From: Christensenellaceae bacterium
GTDB lineage: Bacteria; Bacillota; Clostridia; Christensenellales; SZUA-584
Reading direction: 5' to 3'
DNA length: 16,802 nucleotides
NCBI GenBank assembly: GCA_012719815.1
Contig: JAAXZP010000256.1
Coordinates: 1 to 16,802, forward strand
A program made the position numbers and the translations under genes. The notes below the pieces were generated by a model. That model ran no database searches and was not told the DNA's origin. It saw only the letters and a program-made list of their open reading frames with translations. How positions within the stretch are numbered: position 1 is the stretch's first letter; every line of letters starts with the position of its first letter. Shown here one piece after another: positions 7,354 through 14,532 of this stretch.

Positions 7354-8337
7354 ATGAGAGAGCTGACATACGCGCAGGCGCTGCGGGAAGCGATGACGCT
7401 GGAGATGCGCCGCGATGAAGACGTGTTCCTGATGGGAGAGGACATCGGCGTGTACGGCGGCGCGTTTGGCGTCACCGCGGGCATGCTGGAGGAGTTTGGC
7501 CCGGAGCGCGTGCGGGAGACGCCTATATCCGAGGCGGCAATCGTGGGCGCGGCGGCAGGCGCCGCGGTAACGGGCATGCGTCCCATCGCGGAGATCATGT
7601 TCAGCGATTTTCTCACGATAGCGATGGACCAGCTGGTCAACCAGGCGGCCAAGATGCGCTATATGTTCGGCGGTACGGCGAAAGTGCCGATGGTGGTGCG
7701 CGCGCCGGCCGGGTCGGGCACGGGCGCGGCAGCCCAGCACTGCCAGAGCCCGGAGGCGTGGTTCTGCAACGTGCCGGGGCTTAAAGTGGTGATCCCGTCC
7801 ACGCCGGCGGACGCCAAGGGCCTGCTTACCGCAGCCATCCGCGACGACAACCCGGTGCTTTTCCTGGAGCAGAAACTGCTGTACAAGACCACAGGTCCTG
7901 TGCCGGAAGGCGAATACATCGTGCCGCTGGGCAGGGCGGCGGTGCACCGGACGGGCACGGATATTACCATCATCACTTACGGCCGCATGCTGCCCATGTG
8001 CCTAAAAGCCGCTGAAGAGCTGGAAGCCCGGTACGGGGTCAGCGCGGAAGTGGTGGACCCGCGCACGCTGGTGCCGCTGGATAAGGAGACGATTATCGCA
8101 TCGGCAAAAAAGACGGGCCGCGTGCTGATCGTGCACGAAGCGTGTCAGACGGGCGGCTTCGGCGGCGAGCTGGCGGCGGTGATCGCGGAAAGCGACGCGT
8201 TTTACCGCTTAAAAGCGCCGATACGGCGTTACGGCGGTCTGGACGTGCCGATACCTTTCAGCCCTGTGCTGGAAGCGCGCGCCGTGCCGGATAAGGACGG
8301 CGTGATACAAAGGGCTGTGGAGCTGGTGCGTTCATAG
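7354..8337 (+). CDS. Thiamine-diphosphate-dependent dehydrogenase E1 beta subunit
   Basis: Partner of the preceding E1 alpha; the two form a heterotetramer with the cofactor at the subunit interface. At 327 residues it is full length. Family features: LTYAQALREAMTLEM at the N-terminus, the MGEDIGVYGGAFG segment, TPISEAAIVGAAAGAA with the Glu that activates the thiazolium ring, then the transketolase C-terminal domain with YGRMLPMCLKAAEEL, EVVDPRTLVPLD and HEACQTGGFGGEL. Start at ATG 7354 behind AGGAGG (7341-7346, spacing 7); longer in-frame starts lie within the alpha gene and are rejected. Spacing of 13 nt from alpha implies coupled translation. The reaction is unassigned, as for alpha. Confidence 0.92.
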   Translation: MRELTYAQALREAMTLEMRRDEDVFLMGEDIGVYGGAFGVTAGMLEEFGPERVRETPISEAAIVGAAAGAAVTGMRPIAEIMFSDFLTIAMDQLVNQAAKMRYMFGGTAKVPMVVRAPAGSGTGAAAQHCQSPEAWFCNVPGLKVVIPSTPADAKGLLTAAIRDDNPVLFLEQKLLYKTTGPVPEGEYIVPLGRAAVHRTGTDITIITYGRMLPMCLKAAEELEARYGVSAEVVDPRTLVPLDKETIIASAKKTGRVLIVHEACQTGGFGGELAAVIAESDAFYRLKAPIRRYGGLDVPIPFSPVLEARAVPDKDGVIQRAVELVRS

Positions 8338-8391
8338 CGGCATGAGCGCAGCCGGTGCGGATATTGCGATCAATATAAGAGGGGGAGCGCC

Positions 8392-9906
8392 ATGGCAAGG
8401 TATTATCTGGGCCTGGACAACGGCGGCAGCAAGGTCAAGGCATCGCTGTATACCCCGGACGGCCGCGAGGTTGCCGTAGCGGGCGTATCCGCCGTTCCTG
8501 TTATCCGCCGCGGCGGGTTTGTGGAGCGCAACAGCGACCGTCTGTGGGAGCTTAACGCGCAGGTGATTCGGGAGGTCATCGCAAAGTCCGGCGTTGACCC
8601 GCACGACATCGCCGGGGTGGCGGTGTCGGGCCATGGCAACGGCGCCTACATGATCGGGGAGGACGGGAGACCGTCGGCTCCCGGCATTGTGTCCACCGAT
8701 ACCCGAGCGGCTGACGTGGTGCGCCGCTGGGTGAAGGACGGCGTGCATACGCGCATCCTTCCTAAAACAATGCAGATGCTCTACGCAGGGCAGCCTGTGG
8801 CGATACTCGCCTGGTATTTGGAGCACCAGCCCGAGGTTATAAAACGCACGCGGTGGGTGCTGCAGTGCAAGGATTACATCCGTTACCGCTTAACCGGCGA
8901 GGTTTACGGCGAGATTACCGATATGTCCGCCATCAGTGCGATGGACTTGCAAACAAAGGAGTATGATGATAAAATACTCTCTGAATTTGGCCTGAAGGCA
9001 TATAAATACTTATTCCCGCCGCTGAAGATGTCCACCGACATTTGTGGACGCGTCACACGGGAAGCGGCGCAGCAGACCGGCTTGGTGGAAGGGACATTGG
9101 TGTCCGGAGGCCTGTTTGACTGCGTTTCGTGTTGTTTGGCCGCCGGTGTGACCGACGAAGGTACGCTGTCGGTGATAGCCGGCACCTGGAGCATCAACAG
9201 CTTCGTGTCGCGCGTACCCGTATGGTCCGAGGATTTGTTCTTAACGTCGCTGTTCTGCCGGGAGGGGTACTATCTCACCACAGAGGGCAGCATGACGTCG
9301 GCCGGCAACCTGGAATGGTTTATCAACAGCTTTCTGACGGATGATGAAGGGCGGCGCCGGGACAATGTTTACGAGTACTGCAACAGCCTGGTTGGGTCAT
9401 TAAAGCCGCAGGACGTGGGTATCATCTTCCTGCCGTTCCTGTATGGCACCAACGTCAACCCGGACGCCAAGGCCTGCTTCATGGGCATCGACGGCTCGCA
9501 GAGCAAGGCCCATATGGTGCGTTCGATGTACGAAGGCGTGGTGTTTTCCACCAAAATGCACATCGAACGGCTGCTGCGGTTTACTGATGTCCCCCAGAAG
9601 GCGCGCAGCTCGGGCGGTGCGGCGGAATCGCCGCTGTGGGTGCAGATGTTCGCGGACGTGCTGCAGATGCCCATCGAGGTGGCGGACGCGCGGGAGATGG
9701 GCACGCTGGGCGCGGCGATGACGGTGGCTGTAGCCGCGGGCGACGTGCCGGATTTGGTGGCGGCGGCCGAGCGCATGACGCGCGTGCGGTACCGCTGCGA
9801 GCCGGATGCGGCAAACGCGGATATATACCAAAGAAAATACGGTATTTATAAAGACCTTATTAAAGCGTTGGATCCTGTCTGGGCCGAGTGGAGGACGCTG
9901 CAATAA
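8392..9906 (+). CDS. lyxK: FGGY-family carbohydrate kinase, L-xylulose kinase (LyxK) type
   Basis: ATP-dependent sugar kinase, 504 residues, the usual length for the FGGY family. It resembles E. coli LyxK across its length: YYLGLDNGGSKVKASLY at the start, ILPKTMQMLYAGQPVAIL, CKDYIRYRLTG, SGGLFDCVSCCLAAGV with the likely catalytic Asp243, a nucleotide-site AGTWS, SAGNLEWFI, IIFLPFLYGTN, MYEGVVFS and RSSGGAAESPLWVQMFADV. LyxK phosphorylates L-xylulose to L-xylulose-5-phosphate, the substrate of the UlaE-type epimerase two genes upstream of the E1 pair, so gene context supports this call. Other ketopentoses or polyols remain possible, as FGGY kinases shift substrate easily. The start is ATG 8392 behind AGAGGGGGAG. 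It lies 54 nt after E1 beta and 22 nt before the regulator gene. Confidence 0.85.
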   Translation: MARYYLGLDNGGSKVKASLYTPDGREVAVAGVSAVPVIRRGGFVERNSDRLWELNAQVIREVIAKSGVDPHDIAGVAVSGHGNGAYMIGEDGRPSAPGIVSTDTRAADVVRRWVKDGVHTRILPKTMQMLYAGQPVAILAWYLEHQPEVIKRTRWVLQCKDYIRYRLTGEVYGEITDMSAISAMDLQTKEYDDKILSEFGLKAYKYLFPPLKMSTDICGRVTREAAQQTGLVEGTLVSGGLFDCVSCCLAAGVTDEGTLSVIAGTWSINSFVSRVPVWSEDLFLTSLFCREGYYLTTEGSMTSAGNLEWFINSFLTDDEGRRRDNVYEYCNSLVGSLKPQDVGIIFLPFLYGTNVNPDAKACFMGIDGSQSKAHMVRSMYEGVVFSTKMHIERLLRFTDVPQKARSSGGAAESPLWVQMFADVLQMPIEVADAREMGTLGAAMTVAVAAGDVPDLVAAAERMTRVRYRCEPDAANADIYQRKYGIYKDLIKALDPVWAEWRTLQ

Positions 9907-9928
9907 CGAATGGAGATGGTATAAAAAT

Positions 9929-10900
9929 ATGATGAAAGCGCGATACGACATTCAGTTAATGGTTCAGGTCGCAAAAATGTATTATATGGAAGGGCTGACG
10001 CAGGAGAAGATTGCACAGCAGCTCGGCATTTCCCGTTCATCCATCTCCATGATACTATCTGCAGCCCGTGAATTCGGCATTGTGGAAATCAGCATCAAGG
10101 ATCCCAAAAAGAACGTGGCGGATGTCGCGGACGCGCTTTCCCGCCGTTTTGGGCTGAAAGGCTGCGTGGTGGTGCCCACCGCCATCGAATCCATTCACCT
10201 CATTACCAAGGTCGTTGCGTCTCAGGGAGCCGATTACGCTGAGAACATACTGAAAAGCAATACCACCGTGGGCATTGCCTGGGGCACTACCTGTTACGAA
10301 TTCATGCTGGCGTTTGCCAACCACAGCAAGCTGAGCGACGTAAACGTGGTGCCGCTGATCGGCGGTACGTCGCGTATCGCTTCGGAATATCAGCTCAATG
10401 AAATGGTGCGCATGTTTGCGGAGAAGCTGCATGGCACGCCGACGTTTATCTATGCGCCAGCTATCGCCGAGTCCATCGCGGATCGGGACCTTTACATGCA
10501 GAGCTCGTCGATGAAGGCCATCATGGAGAAGTGGGAACACATGGACGCCGCCATCGTGTCCGCGGGCGCGCCGCCCGACTGGTATTCCACCCGCATGATC
10601 GTGGAACCGGCGGAAATGAAAGCGATGTACGAGGCGGACCGCAACATGGTCATCGGCGACATCTGCGCGCGCCGGTATAACCTGATGGGCGAGTTTATTC
10701 ACAACGAATACAGCGCCCGCATCATGGGCATCAGCGAGGAGAACCTGCGCCGCATCGAGAACGTGCTCTGTATCGCGGCGGGTAAACAGAAGATACTGTC
10801 CATACTGGGCGCGCTGCGCACCAACGTGCTGAACTATCTGGTGACGGACGAAGCCACGGCCCGCAGCGTGCTGGAGCTGGCCGGGCCTGAGCAGGCGTAG
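9929..10900 (+). CDS. SorC/DeoR-type sugar-binding transcriptional regulator (first of two)
   Basis: The 323-residue SorC-family regulator has an N-terminal helix-turn-helix (about 24-45, LTQEKIAQQLGISRSSISMI) followed by a sugar-phosphate-binding domain derived from the NagB fold. In the latter, TTVGIAWGTTCYEF, NVVPLIGGTSR, GDICARRYN and the closing YLVTDEATARSVLEL are recognisable. Members usually bind a phosphorylated sugar that releases them from DNA. It is the last gene of the pentose operon, 22 nt after the kinase, so it is probably autoregulated; the ligand is probably a pathway phosphate (inference). The start is the first ATG of an ATGATG pair (9929); the ribosome site GGAGATGG is distant, so ATG 9932 is possible. 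The frame is open further upstream, but that part overlaps the kinase gene. Confidence 0.9.
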   Translation: MMKARYDIQLMVQVAKMYYMEGLTQEKIAQQLGISRSSISMILSAAREFGIVEISIKDPKKNVADVADALSRRFGLKGCVVVPTAIESIHLITKVVASQGADYAENILKSNTTVGIAWGTTCYEFMLAFANHSKLSDVNVVPLIGGTSRIASEYQLNEMVRMFAEKLHGTPTFIYAPAIAESIADRDLYMQSSSMKAIMEKWEHMDAAIVSAGAPPDWYSTRMIVEPAEMKAMYEADRNMVIGDICARRYNLMGEFIHNEYSARIMGISEENLRRIENVLCIAAGKQKILSILGALRTNVLNYLVTDEATARSVLELAGPEQA

Positions 10901-10927
10901 GCGGATTATCCGTTTGCAAAGCGCTGG

Positions 10928-10967
10928 AAATGGCGGATGAAGCTGTCCGCCATTTTATATTGTTTTT
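10928..10967 (+). terminator. Rho-independent terminator of the pentose operon
   Basis: Perfect 10-bp stem (10928-10937 with 10946-10955), 8-nt loop, followed by TATATTGTTTTTT. It lies 28 nt after the regulator stop and separates the pentose operon from galT-galK. Confidence 0.88.
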
Positions 10968-11008
10968 TCAGCACTGCCGTTTCGCCAAAGCCGCTCAGTC
11001 CTGCATGC

Positions 11009-11037
11009 TTTACAACGCCGGTTATTTACGGTTAAAT
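11009..11037 (+). promoter_or_regulatory. Promoter of galT-galK
   Basis: -35 TTTACA (11009-11014, 5 of 6), 17-nt spacer, -10 TTAAAT (11032-11037, 4 of 6), 52 nt before the galT start. An 8-bp inverted repeat, TGCATGCT (11002-11009) and AGCATGCA (11070-11077), flanks the start region. The rest of the 189-nt gap before galT holds only the upstream terminator. Confidence 0.5.
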
Positions 11038-11088
11038 AGAGCATGGACACTGCGCATAAACGCTAATACAGCATGCAAGGAGCGAAAA

Positions 11089-12066
11089 TTGGCAGAACTG
11101 AGATATAATCCGTTTAAGAACGACTGGGTGATGGTGGCGTCGGCCCGGCAGGACAGGCCGCAGATGCCCAAAGACTGGTGCCCGTTCTGTCCGGGGTCAG
11201 GCCGGGTGCCCGACAGTTTTGACGTTTTGAAGTATGACAACGATTTCCCCGCGCTTTCGCCGGACCCGCCGGAGCCTGACGATGTGGCGACTGATTTCTT
11301 CAGGGTGGCGAAGGCTTACGGGAAATGCGAGGTCATCCTCTACTCGCCGGACCATACCGCGACGCTGCCGCAGCTTTCCGTGGAACACGTGAGAAAACTT
11401 GTAGACCTGTGGTGCGAGCGGTTCGCCGAGCTGTCGAAGTACGAGAAATCCAAATACATCATGATATTCGAGAACCGCGGCGAGGTTGTGGGCGTTACGA
11501 TGCCGCACCCGCACGGCCAGATATACGCCTTTCCGTTTGTACCCAAAAAAATTCAGCTCAAGCTGGACTGCGCCCGAAAGCATAAAGAAGAAACGGGCAG
11601 CTGCCTTTTCTGCGACTGGCTCAAAGCCGAGACGGAAGCGGGCAGCCGGGTGATATTTGAAAACCGGCATTTCGCCGTGATTTTACCGTTCTTTTCGGAA
11701 TTCGCTTACGGTACCTGGATCATCGCCAAGGACCATATCCCGTGTATGACGGACTTCGACGACAGCCAGAGGACGGCGCTGGCGGAAGCGTTGCGCAATA
11801 CGGTGGGCATGTACGACAGCCTGTTTGACAGGCCGTTTCCGTACATGATGTGCATGTACAACCCGCCGGTGAATAGCGGAGGCGCGGAGGACTTCCATTT
11901 CCACATCGAGTTCTTCACGCCGATGCGGTCGGAGGACAAACAGCAGTTTCTGGCGTCTTGCGAGACGGGCGCCTGGGCGCACTGCAACCCGACCCGGCCG
12001 GAGGATAAAGCGCAGGAGCTTCGCGCGGCGTACAACAGGTTTATCGGAAAGGCGGATGGCAAATGA
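11089..12066 (+). CDS. galT: Galactose-1-phosphate uridylyltransferase
   Basis: Leloir-pathway enzyme: exchanges UMP between UDP-glucose and galactose-1-phosphate. The 325-residue product has the GalT landmarks: CPFC (C31, C34) and H89 (SPDHTATL) as zinc ligands, and the HPHGQ active site (H140-P-H142) with H142 as the nucleophile that carries the uridylyl group. The second domain contains an extra CLFC pair of the kind seen in some GalT proteins, KDHIP and FHFHIEFFTP. Start chosen at TTG 11089 behind AAGGAG (11077-11082, spacing 6), which gives MAELRYNP, a normal GalT beginning. The ATG frame opening at 10930 runs through the upstream terminator and is rejected. The stop overlaps the galK start by 4 nt (ATGA). 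No galE is present in the window. Confidence 0.93.
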   Translation: MAELRYNPFKNDWVMVASARQDRPQMPKDWCPFCPGSGRVPDSFDVLKYDNDFPALSPDPPEPDDVATDFFRVAKAYGKCEVILYSPDHTATLPQLSVEHVRKLVDLWCERFAELSKYEKSKYIMIFENRGEVVGVTMPHPHGQIYAFPFVPKKIQLKLDCARKHKEETGSCLFCDWLKAETEAGSRVIFENRHFAVILPFFSEFAYGTWIIAKDHIPCMTDFDDSQRTALAEALRNTVGMYDSLFDRPFPYMMCMYNPPVNSGGAEDFHFHIEFFTPMRSEDKQQFLASCETGAWAHCNPTRPEDKAQELRAAYNRFIGKADGK

Positions 12067-13247
12067 CGAAATACCATGAGCTGATCAGGCAATTCATCGG
12101 GATATACGGCGGTACCGAAGAGGGTATCCGGATTTTTGAAGCGCCGGGGCGCATCAACCTGATTGGCGAGCATATCGACTACAACGGCGGGCACGTTCTT
12201 CCGGTGGCGCTGGAGATGACCAATGTCGTTATCGCGAGGCCCAACGGCACGGACCGGCTGAACCTTGCGGCGACCAGCCTGCCGGACAGGGTTTCCGCGG
12301 ATATTCACGCGCTGGAGAACTATAAGAACCTGCCCTGGGGCAGCTATCAATGCGGGGTGGCCTATGTACTGCAGCAGAAAGGATACTCCATTGTCGGGTG
12401 CGATCTTCTGTATCACGGAACGGTGCCCTACGGCGCGGGGCTGTCTTCGTCCGCGTCCATAGAGGTGGCGACCGCAGTCGCGCTCGCGAAGCTGGGCGGA
12501 AGAGACGAACTGAATATGGTGGAGATTGCGCTTCTGGCTCAGGAAGCGGAAAACAAATACGTCGGCATGAAGTGCGGGATAATGGACCAGTTTGCCGCGG
12601 CGATGGCGAAGAAAAATCACGCGATATTCCTTGATTGCAGCACGCTTGAGTACCGGTATGTGCCGCTGGAGCTGGGCGATTATACGATTGTCATCACCAA
12701 CACCAATGCGCCGCACAAGCTGACCGAATCGCAGTACAACCAGAGGCGCGCCGAATGCGAACAGGCGCTTGCGGTTATCAACGCCAACGGGGGGAATTAC
12801 CCGCATCTGTGCAGCATGAGCCTGGATGAGCTGGAAAGCTTTAAGCGCTGTTTCAAAGAAGAAGCGCGGGTGCTGTACCGGCGCGCGCGGCACTGCGTGA
12901 CTGAGGAAGCAAGGACGGTAGAGTCATTGAAAGCCCTGGAGAGCGGAGATATCGAAACGTTCGGGAAACTGCTGTGCGAGGCGAATATCTCGATACGGGA
13001 CGATTATGAAGCGACGGGCAAAGAGCTGGACGCCGTGTTTGATATCGCGATGGGGATCGACGGCGTGATCGGCTCGCGCATGACGGGCGGCGGTTTCGGC
13101 GGCTGCAACATCAGCATCGTGAGGAAAGACAGGGTTGAACCGTTTAAAAAGATAATGGAAGAAGAATATACGAAGGCTGTCGGATATGCGCCTTCGTTCT
13201 ATCAGTCGAACGCCGGGGAAGGCGCGAGGGAGGTTTACCTAAAATAA
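12063..13247 (+). CDS. galK: Galactokinase
   Basis: GHMP-family kinase that converts galactose to galactose-1-phosphate, the substrate of the overlapping galT. The 394-residue product is normal in length. Signature GRINLIGEHIDYNGG at residues 29-43 contains the usual galactokinase motif with Ile instead of Thr (EHIDY for EHTDY). The phosphate-binding loop is YGAGLSSSASIE, the catalytic aspartate is D175 (GIMDQF), and the third GHMP motif is SRMTGGGFGGCN. ATG 12063 overlaps the galT stop, so it is translationally coupled. GHMP kinases of this group also act on other hexoses or GalNAc, but adjacency to galT supports galactose. Its 3' end overlaps in antisense the extended frame of the second SorC regulator. 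Confidence 0.93.
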   Translation: MTKYHELIRQFIGIYGGTEEGIRIFEAPGRINLIGEHIDYNGGHVLPVALEMTNVVIARPNGTDRLNLAATSLPDRVSADIHALENYKNLPWGSYQCGVAYVLQQKGYSIVGCDLLYHGTVPYGAGLSSSASIEVATAVALAKLGGRDELNMVEIALLAQEAENKYVGMKCGIMDQFAAAMAKKNHAIFLDCSTLEYRYVPLELGDYTIVITNTNAPHKLTESQYNQRRAECEQALAVINANGGNYPHLCSMSLDELESFKRCFKEEARVLYRRARHCVTEEARTVESLKALESGDIETFGKLLCEANISIRDDYEATGKELDAVFDIAMGIDGVIGSRMTGGGFGGCNISIVRKDRVEPFKKIMEEEYTKAVGYAPSFYQSNAGEGAREVYLK

Positions 13248-14301
13248 CGGTATCCGAAAAGCTTTTGTGAAGCAAAACAGGCAGCGGGTTATTGGCCGCT
13301 GCCTTTATTATCGCATTACCGTTTGCCGCCTTGAGGCAGTTTTTTTCTGGCTCCGTCATCTCCAGCACCGATACGGCGGCCTGCTCGTCGGTCACCAGCA
13401 CGTCGATGTAACGCCCGCGCAGCGCGCCGGTGATGATATCCGTTTTCATCCGGCCCGAAGCGACACCCACCACGACGGGTATTTTCTTTAAGTCTTCCAG
13501 CGTGACGGCGATCATCCGGTCGCTTAAGGCCGTGTGGCACTGGTTGCCCTGGATGTCAATATAGCGGCCGCAGATATCGCCCACAGCGCCTTCGCTGCGC
13601 AAACGTTTGGCGTCCTCGTAGGTGATGTGGCCGGTACGGAACTGTGCGGACAGCTCCGGGTTGGTGGAGCCCAGGCCCACCACAGCCACGGAGCATTCCT
13701 GTATTTTGGCGAAATGCTCGCGGATGTGCGGCTCGTCCATCAGCAGGTCGCGCAACACTTTGCTCTGTACCATGAACGGCGCCTGCAGCAGATAGCTGTC
13801 TCCGCCCAGAGCCCGGGACAGCATCAGCGCCATGGCGTTGGCGTCGGTGTCCTTGGTGCGGTCGCTCATCCCGCCGATGAGCTGGATGACGTCGATCTTC
13901 TTGATGGTGTTGGGGCGGATGTTTTTGACGACCTGGCTCAATGTAGAGCCCCAGGCGATGCCCAGCAGCGAGCCGCTCGGCACGTTCGCCTCCAGGTAGC
14001 GCGCGGCAGCCGCCCCGACGTTCTGCTTGCTTTCCTCGGGGTTGTCGCTGCCCGGCACCACGATGGCGTGTACGCCGAACCGCTGCCTCAGCCGCCGCGC
14101 CAGGTCCAGACCGTAGGACGACACGTCGTCAATGCGGATCTGGACGATGCCCTCGCGCAGGGCGGTGCTCAGCATGCGCGACACCGTGGGCCGCGATACG
14201 TGTACCTTTTGCGCGATTTCCTGCTGGGACAGCCCTTCGATATAGTACATTTTGGCCACTGCAATTAAAAGATCGCGCTTGTCGGTCGCGCCAGCATCCA
14301 T
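13144..14301 (-). CDS. SorC/DeoR-type sugar-binding transcriptional regulator (second), 3' end probably frameshifted
   Basis: SorC-family regulator related to the one at 9929: helix-turn-helix at about 25-45 (LSQQEIAQKVHVSRPTVSRM), then LLGIAWGSTLSQVV, DVIQLIGGMS, GDICGRYID and DVLVTDEQAAVSVLEM. The start is ATG 14301 behind AAGGAGGT; an ATG 24 codons upstream lies in the promoter region and is rejected. As read, the frame gives 385 residues, about 55 more than expected. After the normal family end it runs through the galK terminator and into galK antisense. The extension begins at seven A (plus-strand T7, 13340-13346). With one A fewer, the frame ends at TAATAA (13305-13310) after 330 residues, a normal length. 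The true 3' end is therefore probably 13308. It is divergent from the Rpe/SDR/DeoC operon, which it probably controls. Confidence 0.82.
   Translation of the reverse strand: MDAGATDKRDLLIAVAKMYYIEGLSQQEIAQKVHVSRPTVSRMLSTALREGIVQIRIDDVSSYGLDLARRLRQRFGVHAIVVPGSDNPEESKQNVGAAAARYLEANVPSGSLLGIAWGSTLSQVVKNIRPNTIKKIDVIQLIGGMSDRTKDTDANAMALMLSRALGGDSYLLQAPFMVQSKVLRDLLMDEPHIREHFAKIQECSVAVVGLGSTNPELSAQFRTGHITYEDAKRLRSEGAVGDICGRYIDIQGNQCHTALSDRMIAVTLEDLKKIPVVVGVASGRMKTDIITGALRGRYIDVLVTDEQAAVSVLEMTEPEKNCLKAANGNAIIKAAANNPLPVLLHKSFSDTVILGKPPSRLPRRSTDRTKAHIRQPSYILLPLSF
13279..13310 (+). terminator. Terminator of galT-galK, probably bidirectional
   Basis: Perfect 9-bp stem AGGCAGCGG (13279-13287) with CCGCTGCCT (13296-13304), 8-nt loop, then TTATTA. 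It lies 31 nt after the galK stop. On the minus strand the stem is followed by GTTTTG, so it may also end the convergent regulator transcript. It sits immediately after the TAATAA stop that the regulator would use if its A7 run were one base shorter. Confidence 0.75.
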
Positions 14302-14331
14302 GAAAATACCTCCTTGCATCCTCTGAAAATG

Positions 14332-14360
14332 ACTATAGATAATCTCCTGAAAAAAGTCAA
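14332..14360 (-). promoter_or_regulatory. Promoter of the second SorC-type regulator
   Basis: On the minus strand: -35 TTGACT (14355-14360, 5 of 6), 17-nt spacer, -10 TATAGT (14332-14337, 5 of 6), 30 nt before the regulator start codon. The operator-like repeat at 14371-14382 lies just upstream of the -35. Confidence 0.72.
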
Positions 14361-14370
14361 GCAAATTGCT

Positions 14371-14382
14371 CACATTTGTTCA
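14371..14382. promoter_or_regulatory. Operator-like repeat, left arm (CACATTTGTTCA)
   Basis: Exact 12-bp inverted match to TGAACAAATGTG at 14442-14453, with further shared flanking bases (TTGC before, TATG after). It sits 10 nt upstream of the regulator -35. The centre-to-centre distance to the right arm is 71 bp. Presumed site for the adjacent SorC-type regulator (inference). Confidence 0.6.
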
Positions 14383-14426
14383 TTATGTTATCAAAATTTC
14401 ATATAATATTGCAGGCGGCAGGATGT

Positions 14427-14441
14427 CGTATGGCCCATACG
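14427..14441. promoter_or_regulatory. 15-nt palindrome CGTATGGCCCATACG
   Basis: Perfect inverted repeat of 7 bp per arm around a central C, directly touching the right SorC-like arm. Its sequence is unrelated to the AACAWWTGTT pattern, so a second DNA-binding protein may act here. No ligand can be named. Confidence 0.4.
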
Positions 14442-14453
14442 TGAACAAATGTG
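14442..14453. promoter_or_regulatory. Operator-like repeat, right arm (TGAACAAATGTG)
   Basis: Inverted copy of 14371-14382, ending 18 nt upstream of the -35 of the Rpe/SDR/DeoC operon promoter. With its partner it frames the divergent region symmetrically, as expected for a regulator that controls both its own gene and the operon. Confidence 0.6.
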
Positions 14454-14471
14454 CAATAAACTCGAGAATCG

Positions 14472-14500
14472 TTGACAAAATGTTATAGGCTGTTTATGAT
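14472..14500 (+). promoter_or_regulatory. Promoter of the Rpe/SDR/DeoC operon
   Basis: -35 TTGACA (14472-14477, perfect), 17-nt spacer, -10 TATGAT (14495-14500, 5 of 6), 32 nt before the first start codon. It is the best promoter match in the window. Confidence 0.82.
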
Positions 14501-14532
14501 GACAGTATAAACGGATATGTGAGGTTAACGTC

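Noticed and set aside
11706..12893. Minus-strand open frame of 395 codons across galT-galK
   Set aside because: Antisense to two clear Leloir-pathway genes, with no family resemblance and no start context.
13340..13346. Programmed -1 frameshift at the A AAA AAC heptamer in the second regulator
   Set aside because: The -1 product would add only a few residues, no clear stimulatory stem follows at the right distance, and regulators of this family are not known to need one. A simple length change of the run explains the frame better, so this is kept only as an alternative within the finding.
13534..14268. Plus-strand open frame of 244 codons antisense to the second SorC regulator
   Set aside because: The minus-strand regulator has recognisable domains, promoter and ribosome site. 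This frame is a shadow of it.
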